A stretch of DNA of 7,160 nt from Methanobacteriota archaeon (GTDB lineage Archaea; Halobacteriota; Methanosarcinia; Methanosarcinales; Methanosarcinaceae), in contig JAUPKV010000460.1 in NCBI GenBank assembly GCA_030837265.1, positions 1-7,160 on the forward strand, in the 5' to 3' direction. The position numbers and the translations under genes are program-made. This document shows, one piece after another, positions 1 through 4,760 of this stretch. Every line of letters starts with the position of its first letter. Position 1 is the first letter of the stretch. The notes under the pieces were generated by a model. The model saw only the letters and a program-made list of their open reading frames with translations, had not been told where the DNA came from and did not search any database.

Positions 1-1
1 A

Positions 2-559
2 AATGAAGGAGTTACCCGAAATGGCGGCATAGCTATCACAAGATGCGGTAACGGGATAACAATTAGTAATAATGACATCATCGGTTCTTATATCGCAGGA
101 ATAAACATCAATAGCGCAGTTTCGGGCACTCGTACCGTAACTATTTCGAATAATAATATCAAGAACGGTAAAAGTGGTTACGCAATAAAGAATTCTGTTC
201 CTTCTAACGTTAAGTTAAGTCTTAACCGTAACTATATATCCGGATATAAGACTCCGATTTATCCAACATCAATTATTAATACCAATGCAGCAACTTCGTT
301 GAACTCCAAACTTGCATCCAAAACCAATCTGTTCCAAACACCATTCATTGAGGGCTTCAGTGATTATATAAAGAATGCATTTAAGGGAAAATCGTTAGAT
401 AAAGGGTTCGGTTCTACCACCCAAAATCCGGTACAGGTTTATTCGATTTCAGGTCAAAGAACTACCTTGCCGAGTGTTCCGGTTCCGGAACTTCCCTTAA
501 TTGTAGTGGTTGCTGTGGTTCTTGGCGTACTGGCTATAGTTGAACGCAGAAAACTGTAA
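2..559 (+). CDS. C-terminal part of a secreted beta-helix surface protein with a PEF-CTERM-like tail (5' end outside window)
   Basis: The reading frame is open from position 2 to the TAA at 557-559, giving about 185 residues; the true start lies upstream. The first ~75 residues are rich in Asn, Gly, Ser and Ile, with repeats such as NGITISNND, TVTISNNNIKNG and LSLNRNYISGY. This Asn-ladder pattern is typical of right-handed parallel beta-helix (NosD-like) domains in archaeal surface proteins. A low-complexity linker follows. The end is a classic tripartite sorting tail: a PEL motif (485-493), a run of about 17 hydrophobic residues (LPLIVVVAVVLGVLAIV), then the basic end ERRKL. This resembles PEF-CTERM signals thought to be handled by archaeosortases, with L in place of F. 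The protein is probably exported and anchored at the cell surface; its ligand or substrate cannot be read from this fragment. A hairpin terminator follows directly. Confidence 0.85.
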   Translation, partial: NEGVTRNGGIAITRCGNGITISNNDIIGSYIAGININSAVSGTRTVTISNNNIKNGKSGYAIKNSVPSNVKLSLNRNYISGYKTPIYPTSIINTNAATSLNSKLASKTNLFQTPFIEGFSDYIKNAFKGKSLDKGFGSTTQNPVQVYSISGQRTTLPSVPVPELPLIVVVAVVLGVLAIVERRKL

Positions 560-578
560 ATTGTAATATTTGAAATGG

Positions 579-599
579 TTGGGTTAAAACCCAATTTTT
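579..599 (+). terminator. Hairpin plus T-run terminator of the beta-helix gene
   Basis: TTGGGTT (579-585) pairs perfectly with AACCCAA (588-594) and is followed by five T residues (595-599). It starts 20 nt after the stop codon of the surface-protein gene. The two-base gap means the innermost pairs probably open to give a larger loop. Confidence 0.65.
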
Positions 600-619
600 C
601 TCAAATTTTAAGAAGGGTG

Positions 620-752
620 CGGCGATGAGTGGAAAATGTGCAAAAGACTCATCGCCGTTTGGAAGAAACCAGTGCGGGTCCACTATTAGATCCCGCTTCA
701 TCGTGAAAATAAAAGGGAGATTAGAGAATGAATCATTTAGATCCCTTCTCCC
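620..752. repeat. Cluster of three inverted repeats between genes
   Basis: In otherwise A/T-rich sequence there are three successive dyads. CGGCGATGAGT (620-630) pairs with ACTCATCGCCG (647-657), an 11-bp perfect arm with a 16-nt loop. GCGGG (674-678) pairs with CCCGC (692-696). GGGAGA (715-720) pairs with TCTCCC (747-752). The 9-mer TTAGATCCC occurs twice, at 686-694 and 737-745, 51 nt apart. None is followed by a T-run, so these are not simple terminators. A structured RNA, a protein-binding site or a decayed small repeat element are all possible. The weak ORF at 625-813 overlaps the cluster. Between 753 and 958 I see only A/T-rich sequence, small hairpins and TATA-like stretches. Confidence 0.5.
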
Positions 753-813
753 ATTTGTGGCGGTGTTATTACTTGCTTTATTATATATAATATTCAAAAA
801 TATAAAAGTTTAA
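625..813 (+). CDS. Doubtful small ORF with a C-terminal membrane segment
   Basis: The ORF encodes 62 residues from ATG 625 to TAA 811-813, with a GGTG ribosome-site-like sequence at 616-619, 5 nt before the ATG. The first ~40 residues are polar, basic and without recognisable family features. The last ~22 form a convincing hydrophobic segment (about LLPFVAVLLLALLYIIF) ending in KNIKV, as in a tail-anchored protein or a leftover sorting tail. Against it, the start codon and first codons lie inside a perfect 11-bp inverted repeat, and no family is recognised. It may be a real short membrane protein, the decayed 3' end of an older gene, or chance. Confidence 0.3.
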   Translation: MSGKCAKDSSPFGRNQCGSTIRSRFIVKIKGRLENESFRSLLPFVAVLLLALLYIIFKNIKV

Positions 814-883
814 TCGGTATATAAAAAATCCCTATATATATTTATTTTCTTACATAGAGAAATGTAAAACAGTTATCAATTCC

Positions 884-911
884 AGGAATCGTTTTGATTC
901 TTCTATCTTTT
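884..911 (+). terminator. Possible weak terminator hairpin before the BofA-like gene
   Basis: GAATC (886-890) pairs with GATTC (896-900) around a GTTTT loop. The stem can extend by a G-T and an A-T pair (884-885 with 901-902), and T-rich sequence follows to 911. It could end transcripts from the 625-813 region. The stem is short, so support is weak. Confidence 0.25.
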
Positions 912-927
912 ATAAACTCAATGATAA

Positions 928-935
928 TTATAAAT
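928..935 (+). promoter_or_regulatory. TATA-like box upstream of the BofA-like gene
   Basis: TTATAAAT lies with its centre about 27 nt before the ATG at 959. At normal archaeal TATA-to-start spacing, transcription would begin at or next to the start codon, consistent with a leaderless message. The absence of a recognisable Shine-Dalgarno site before 959 agrees with this. A second candidate, TATAAA near 911-916, would give a leader of about 20 nt. Confidence 0.4.
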
Positions 936-958
936 AAGTAGAACTCCTTCTAAGAAAT

Positions 959-1216
959 ATGGTATTTCCAATAACAGAAATCATAGTTCTAATTCTAGCA
1001 ATTATAGTAGCCTTTGTTTTATATAAAATCCTCAAGACTGCCACCAGTCTTGCAATAAATGCAGTACTTGGGATTTTGGTACTGATCGCAGCAAAGTTTT
1101 TACTCGGAATTGAAATCGCAATTACCTGGTTAGCAATTGTAATCTGTGCCATAGGTGGTATATTCGGAGCTCTTCTCATAATTCTATTAAATTATCTGAA
1201 GCTCGGATTTACATAA
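959..1216 (+). CDS. Small BofA-like integral membrane protein
   Basis: This 85-residue protein is almost wholly hydrophobic. A first membrane segment covers about residues 5-25 (ITEIIVLILAIIVAFVLYKI). A hinge with KTATSLAINAVLGI follows, then two more hydrophobic segments at about 34-52 and 54-78, and a short KLGFT end. The NAVLGILVL block followed by a Gly-rich third segment (AIGGIFGALLIILL) and the overall size match the BofA-like family (known in Bacillus as an inhibitor of pro-sigma-K processing). Archaea do not make sporulation sigma-K, so that name gives only homology, not function. The start is the only ATG that keeps the first segment; no Shine-Dalgarno site is seen. It stands alone, converging with the methyltransferase gene on the opposite strand 90 nt away. 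Confidence 0.75.
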   Translation: MVFPITEIIVLILAIIVAFVLYKILKTATSLAINAVLGILVLIAAKFLLGIEIAITWLAIVICAIGGIFGALLIILLNYLKLGFT

Positions 1217-1257
1217 TGAAATAAAATGAGAAGGTCCCAACATAATTAAAACATATT

Positions 1258-1270
1258 CCGTTTGATTTTT
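1258..1270 (+). terminator. Possible oligo-T terminator between convergent genes
   Basis: Five T residues (1266-1270) lie about 50 nt after the BofA-like stop codon. They overlap a small palindrome, TTTACA/TGTAAA (1268-1273 with 1275-1280). Archaeal genes often end at short U-runs without a strong hairpin. Support is weak. Confidence 0.25.
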
Positions 1271-1306
1271 ACAATGTAAATGAAGAATGCATCTTAAGGT
1301 GGGAAT

Positions 1307-1987
1307 TTAAAACTTTCGGAAGATTCCCCTTATCATATGTCTCTTATATGCTTCCCCCCTGAATGTTTTTTCCTTAATTAAATTATCCAGTTCCGTCGTT
1401 TCAAACTCTTGAAAAAGCGTATTTACTTCTTCTTTTGTAAAATAGTGATAGATTAATCCGTTTTGCCGGATAAAAGTGTTTTTTTCATAAGGAATAGAGG
1501 AATTTTCCCCACAGCGCATATCTTCAGAACCGAAGGCCTCAAAGAAGACTAAACCTCCTTCTCGGAGCACACGCCTAAATTCCATTACAGCTGCTTCTCT
1601 TTCATCCGGGAATAGATGTTGAAGCACACCATAGCAGAGGATTCCGTCAAAAGAGTGAGATTTGAAAGGAAGCTTATGGATACTTGACCTGATATGTTCG
1701 GCAAATCTGCCGTTTCTCTTTAACTGTGTTCTGGAATTGCTCAGGGCTGTTACAGAAATATCAACGCCAAAAGTCAAATAATATTTTGTAAGTTCAGTCA
1801 GGTATCTGCCGTTTCCCGATCCTGCATCGAGAACTTTCGACCCTGGTAGAAGGTGAACCTGCAGATTCTTTATAGGTGCCGGCCCACCCCATCTACGGTG
1901 ACAATACTCTTTATCCCATGCGCGTATGTGTGCTTTTAAGGACTTTGCTTGCGAACCTGCAAGAGTGTGAATATCCGATTTGTCCAT
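1307..1987 (-). CDS. Class I SAM-dependent methyltransferase, substrate unknown
   Basis: This 226-residue protein has a clear class I methyltransferase core. Motif I is VLDAGSGNGRYL (about residues 52-63), which binds S-adenosylmethionine. The acidic end of strand 2 is in FGVDIS (D76). An LPF...SFDGILCYGVLQHL block (106-125) covers motifs post-II/III, and FRRVLREGGLVFFEAFG (137-153) is the usual strand-5 region. The N-terminal WDKEYCHRRWGG segment may help position the substrate. The glycine-rich GNGRYL resembles Trm9/ALKBH8-type tRNA methyltransferases, but this is too generic to name a substrate. The ATG lies 5 nt after the stop codon of the LysRS homologue, so the two genes almost certainly share a transcript. 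Only a poor ribosome site (GGGA, too distant) is seen, which suggests translational coupling. That pairing makes a tRNA or translation-related substrate attractive, but this is inference. Confidence 0.88.
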   Translation of the reverse strand: MDKSDIHTLAGSQAKSLKAHIRAWDKEYCHRRWGGPAPIKNLQVHLLPGSKVLDAGSGNGRYLTELTKYYLTFGVDISVTALSNSRTQLKRNGRFAEHIRSSIHKLPFKSHSFDGILCYGVLQHLFPDEREAAVMEFRRVLREGGLVFFEAFGSEDMRCGENSSIPYEKNTFIRQNGLIYHYFTKEEVNTLFQEFETTELDNLIKEKTFRGEAYKRHMIRGIFRKF

Positions 1988-1992
1988 AAAAA

Positions 1993-3651
1993 TCAGTGTT
2001 TTCCCGGGCTATAGGCCGATGCCTCGTTGAATCTTTTTACCAGGAATTCCTTCTCAAAAGAAGAAAGAAACCATCCGGCTCTAGGGCCTGAGTTTTTCCC
2101 CAGTAAAGAGATATAAATAGCTTTAAAAAGGTCTCCAGGCTCTACCTGTAGTATAATGTCTCTTGAGCCTATGTGCTGTGCCTGCTTATTTATCTTTTCC
2201 AAAATTCTTATATTCAGATCGGAATCCTCCTTTTTTGCGGAGTAAATCAGCATATGAAATTCTTCTGCGCTGAGTCTTTCTCTGTTTCTAATATGGGCTG
2301 AGAAAGCTGAAAGAAAAGCCTTCTGAAGCTCCGAAAGAGTTGCTGCCTGCACAGGTACGGTCTCTTTCACCTTAAATTTTACAAAAGGAGGGGCACAAAG
2401 TTCAAGCCACCTGGAAACGTTGTCTATAAGCTCCTTTATATATTTTTCGTATTCCGGTGAGCAGTCTAAGCGTCTTACAATCTTAAGGATTTGGTCAAAA
2501 TTCCCTCTGGCAACCTGGTAAATAGTAACCATATGCCTGAAAGATATCTCTGAGTGACAGATATCTGTTAACCGGGAAAGTTCGCAAATTCTGCTTTCAA
2601 AAATACCAAACGAAGGATCTTTTCTTCGGAAATGAGTCCTGAGCCGGTCGTATTCGTCCGTAATAGTCAGAAAATTTTGCCCTGGATCGAGATATATCGT
2701 CTTTTCAGGCTTCGTACGGATTATCATATAGCGAAGAATCTCTGGAGGCATTATCTCAAATAGATCTGAAACCGGGAAAGTCGCATTTGTAGGAGAGATA
2801 ACAGTTTCGTTAGGCAGATTTATTATTCCTCGTTTTCCAGACATTATCTGCCCACATATGATAGGATAAGGAGCTTTAGTCCCGAAAATTTCCTGTGCAA
2901 TCCTTTTTACGGTATCGTAAGAACTACCCTTCGAAGAAACGTCTTTTCCAAGAGGCTCGGTCGTAACCCTTAAGATTGCCCAGCGAGCAGGCCATTCCAT
3001 GCTCCTGGTTAGTTTTCCTCCTCCTGCCATGTGTACTGTTCCTGAGTGACCGCAGGCACAGGTATATTCCACAGTCTCAGCTTCCGAGTCAAAGCCTATC
3101 ACTTTCGTTTTAGTAATCTTGCCGCATTTACCGCAAACGGGATTAAAAGGACTCCAATTGTATGCTGTGGCTTTTCCGGAAAAATCTTCCAGGATTTTTG
3201 CAATGATTTCTCTCTTAATAAGGGCAGTCTTTATTGCTTCATTATACCTGCCTGCCTGGTATATCTCTTCTGTCCTGTATACTCTTGGATTGATCCCTAT
3301 TCGATTCAGGGCTTCAAGAGAAGGTTTGAGGAAATGTTCTGCATAATTTGCGCAAGTCCCACAAGGGCAGGGAATTCCGGAGATGGGCTTTCCTACATGT
3401 TCGATATAGCTCTCCGGAAGAAACGAGTAAACTTTCTGCAGGGGATAAAAATTGTCCACTATACAGATGAAATCGGCATCCTCCTCCTTATCAAGGAGAG
3501 CCTTATAAACAGCGTCGGCAGTAACCGCTTCTCTAATATTATTGATATTAATGTTGCCAGAAGGAATAATTTCCATAGCAACAAGATGTTTACTATTTTC
3601 TTTTAGCATACTTTCGGCTACAATATCTGCCCAGTGAACTGCATCAGCCAT
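1993..3651 (-). CDS. lysK: Class I lysyl-tRNA synthetase homologue with degenerate catalytic motifs (probable pseudoenzyme)
   Basis: The protein has 552 residues from ATG 3651. This start is preferred because GGTGA lies 6 nt upstream (3657-3661) and the family usually begins MADxxHWAD; an in-frame TTG at 3678 adds nine unconvincing residues. The order is a Rossmann core with a zinc-type insert (C95/C97/C100, then C173-x2-C176 and C198-x-C200), the MAGGGKLT and WPARWA blocks, and a C-terminal helical domain (about 340-552) with the usual [14 protein letters not shown] and [12 protein letters not shown] sequences. Length and overall similarity fit archaeal LysRS1. However, the HIGH signature expected as PSGNIHIGN reads PSGNININN (H35N, G37N). 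GKDHxxxGGSYDTG reads [14 protein letters not shown]. The KMSKS counterpart reads TVISPTN (283-289). ATP and lysine activation are therefore probably lost, although the frame is intact. It heads an operon with the methyltransferase. A retained tRNA-binding or regulatory role is possible but unproven. Confidence 0.9.
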   Translation of the reverse strand: MADAVHWADIVAESMLKENSKHLVAMEIIPSGNININNIREAVTADAVYKALLDKEEDADFICIVDNFYPLQKVYSFLPESYIEHVGKPISGIPCPCGTCANYAEHFLKPSLEALNRIGINPRVYRTEEIYQAGRYNEAIKTALIKREIIAKILEDFSGKATAYNWSPFNPVCGKCGKITKTKVIGFDSEAETVEYTCACGHSGTVHMAGGGKLTRSMEWPARWAILRVTTEPLGKDVSSKGSSYDTVKRIAQEIFGTKAPYPIICGQIMSGKRGIINLPNETVISPTNATFPVSDLFEIMPPEILRYMIIRTKPEKTIYLDPGQNFLTITDEYDRLRTHFRRKDPSFGIFESRICELSRLTDICHSEISFRHMVTIYQVARGNFDQILKIVRRLDCSPEYEKYIKELIDNVSRWLELCAPPFVKFKVKETVPVQAATLSELQKAFLSAFSAHIRNRERLSAEEFHMLIYSAKKEDSDLNIRILEKINKQAQHIGSRDIILQVEPGDLFKAIYISLLGKNSGPRAGWFLSSFEKEFLVKRFNEASAYSPGKH

Positions 3652-3656
3652 AGTTT

Positions 3657-3683
3657 TCACCAGAATTCGAACCTGCAACAGGT
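3657..3683 (-). promoter_or_regulatory. Leader of the LysRS homologue: ribosome site and two alternative stem-loops, one T-arm-like
   Basis: Read on the minus strand, ACCTG-TTG-CAGGT (3683-3671) is a perfect 5-bp hairpin. The same CAGG can instead pair with TCTG (3664-3661) across the loop TTCGAAT, which matches a tRNA T-loop. The second form overlaps the first G of the GGTGA ribosome site (3661-3657). The two stems exclude each other, so a switch is conceivable. The arms are short and this may be chance. No complete tRNA can be folded from the flanks. Confidence 0.35.
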
Positions 3684-3705
3684 ATGGATATCAAAAATCA
3701 GAGCC

Positions 3706-3716
3706 TTTATTTTAAA
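3706..3716 (-). promoter_or_regulatory. Probable TATA box of the LysRS-homologue/methyltransferase operon
   Basis: On the minus strand the sequence reads TTTAAAATAAA. Transcription starting about 27 nt downstream, near 3684, would give a leader of about 33 nt that contains the hairpins and GGTGA site. A second, stronger TATA-like stretch (about 3973-3988, minus) would place a start near 3955 and give a leader of about 300 nt. Confidence 0.45.
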
Positions 3717-3915
3717 TGATAGGATGTTCCGCATCATGTTGGAGTTTCCTGCATAATAGCTATATCATCTAATTAATCTTGTGTCGAGAAAAGTGAAATC
3801 AAAAGTAAATAATGACTAGAAAAGCAAAAATAATAGTAAAAAACAAAAAATAAGAAAATAATGGAGGTTTAAAGGCAAATTATCCCGAAGGTTTGCAGTT
3901 TTATGGAGATTTAAA

Positions 3916-4014
3916 ATGGCAGTTAAATGTAAATCAAGCAAATTTGATTTACTAATTGATAGTAGTGCGTATAAATATATAAATTTATCGCAAAGAGTAG
4001 GGTACATTAGCTAG
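3916..4014 (+). CDS. Tiny ORF with a good ribosome site, possibly a gene remnant
   Basis: ATG 3916 to TAG 4012-4014 gives 32 residues (MAVKCKSSKFDLLIDSSAYK, then 12 more). GGAG at 3905-3908 sits 7 nt upstream, an ideal spacing. The first half is charged, and the LLIDSSAY stretch faintly recalls the first strand of PIN-domain toxins, but that is far too short to call. The ORF contains the 9-bp hairpin described for this region. It may be a leader peptide, a small protein, the broken start of a lost gene, or chance. Confidence 0.2.
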   Translation: MAVKCKSSKFDLLIDSSAYKYINLSQRVGYIS

Positions 4015-4122
4015 AATAATGTATAGTATAACAACTTAATTGAAGACAATTTGTAAAGATAAAATATGGGTCTATATAAAGATAGAAAGAAAACTTACAT
4101 TAGGCATGAACGAAAAAGATAA

Positions 4123-4142
4123 TTTTAAAAATAAAAAAAATT
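4123..4142 (-). terminator. Oligo-T terminator of the 119-residue gene
   Basis: On the minus strand, a run of eight T (plus-strand A 4133-4140) followed by another T-rich stretch begins about 27 nt after the stop codon at 4169-4171. This is typical of intrinsic termination in archaea, where U-runs alone can suffice. No strong hairpin is attached. Confidence 0.5.
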
Positions 4143-4168
4143 AATGAGTAATATAATAACGTGCCCAA

Positions 4169-4528
4169 TCAATCCTGTTTACTCACAGAATAAGCTTTTA
4201 CTACATTGAATACAAAATCGCCGACAATCTTACTCATTAAACGCTCATATAGGTCCATATTCTCACTTTTCAGAAGTTCGCAAAACTCGAGTACAAAGTC
4301 ATCCTTTTCAAACTCTCCTTTAGCCTCTACATATTCGAGAATTGCCTCATAAACGTCATCAAGTACGGATATCCTGGATCCACCGCTCTGGCCTCTCACT
4401 TTAAGGAAAGTTTTCTCATCCTTATTCAAAAGCCATTCGTCGCATATGCGGTTTAGCGCATCAAGAACTCCTACATTACTTTCCTTAAATTTTTTGTATC
4501 TTTCGTTACTTTCCCTGGAATCCACCAT
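4169..4528 (-). CDS. Hypothetical acidic helical protein of 119 residues
   Basis: I do not recognise a family. The gene looks real: the ATG at 4528 has a strong Shine-Dalgarno GGAGG eight nt upstream, the codon pattern is protein-like, and an oligo-T terminator follows. The protein is rich in Glu, Asp, Lys, Leu and Val and has no signal peptide or membrane segment, so it is probably cytoplasmic. The start (about 1-18) is highly charged. Residues about 20-44 could form a helix, followed by a short Gly/Ser turn (RGQSGGSRIS, 45-54). A long run of amphipathic helices then extends to the end (VYEAILEYVEAKG, DFVLEFCELLKSE, LYERLMSKIVGDFVFNVVKAY). The all-alpha character could suit a small regulator or a complex subunit, but no motif supports a specific role. 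It is transcribed alone, with 517 nt to the LysRS homologue and 232 nt to the Fe-S gene. Confidence 0.75.
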   Translation of the reverse strand: MVDSRESNERYKKFKESNVGVLDALNRICDEWLLNKDEKTFLKVRGQSGGSRISVLDDVYEAILEYVEAKGEFEKDDFVLEFCELLKSENMDLYERLMSKIVGDFVFNVVKAYSVSKQD

Positions 4529-4582
4529 TCTATTTTCCTCCAGAATTAATACATGCCATAAAATGTAAATCGAGTGATAAGA

Positions 4583-4599
4583 TTAAACCAACAGTTTAA
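4583..4599. promoter_or_regulatory. Inverted repeat upstream of the 119-residue gene, possible operator
   Basis: TTAAAC (4583-4588) and GTTTAA (4594-4599) form a perfect dyad around CAACA, 55-71 nt before the ATG at 4528. On the minus strand the GTTTAA arm overlaps a TATA-like TTTAAAC, placed to give a leader of about 40 nt. A regulator binding this dyad would block the promoter. Six-bp arms of A/T sequence are common by chance in such DNA. Confidence 0.3.
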
Positions 4600-4760
4600 A
4601 GCCTATCGGATTTTGGCTTCTTATATTTTTGATGCGAATACTGGAGGAATATTAATTTTATATCATTAAAATTTGATTGTTTTGTATCGTCCAATGAAAA
4701 GACAGTTTGTAGTGGATCATAACTCCGGGAAAAAGTACAAATTGCCTGGAAAGAATCTGA

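Larger units (their letters stand above)
3717..4168. other. A/T-rich intergenic stretch with a near-duplicate pair, a 9-bp hairpin and TATA-like sequences
   Basis: No convincing long gene is present. Visible structure: (1) a near-duplicate of about 22 nt, ATGGAGGTTTAAAGGCA (from 3861) and ATGGAGATTTAAAATGGCA (from 3903), 42 nt apart; (2) a perfect 9-bp hairpin, GTAAATCAA (3929-3937) with TTGATTTAC (3944-3952); (3) a palindromic TATA-like run at 3970-3988; (4) the short ORF at 3916-4014, listed separately. The long A-runs near 3815-3860 give hydrophobic, low-complexity translations on the minus strand (3816-4007) that do not look like a protein. Confidence 0.5.

Noticed and set aside
928..1179. 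Minus-strand 83-codon ORF opposite the BofA-like gene
   Set aside because: Fully antisense to a better-supported membrane protein; its Ile/Ala/Thr-rich sequence is a mirror of that gene.
3046..3606. Long plus-strand ORF (186 codons) opposite the LysRS homologue
   Set aside because: It lies wholly antisense to a clearly homologous gene, has no family features and no ribosome site, and reflects codon bias of the real gene.
3655..3730. Possible complete tRNA gene or tRNA fragment upstream of the LysRS homologue, suggested by the TTCGAAT loop
   Set aside because: No D-arm, anticodon arm or acceptor pairing could be found on either strand; only the T-arm-like piece remains.
3816..4007. Minus-strand 63-codon ORF in the A/T-rich spacer
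   Set aside because: The translation is Leu/Phe-rich low complexity produced by A-runs, with no ribosome site.
3670..4170. CRISPR array or insertion sequence in the large spacer
   Set aside because: Only two imperfect copies of one short block, no regular spacing, no terminal inverted repeats, and no transposase-like reading frame.
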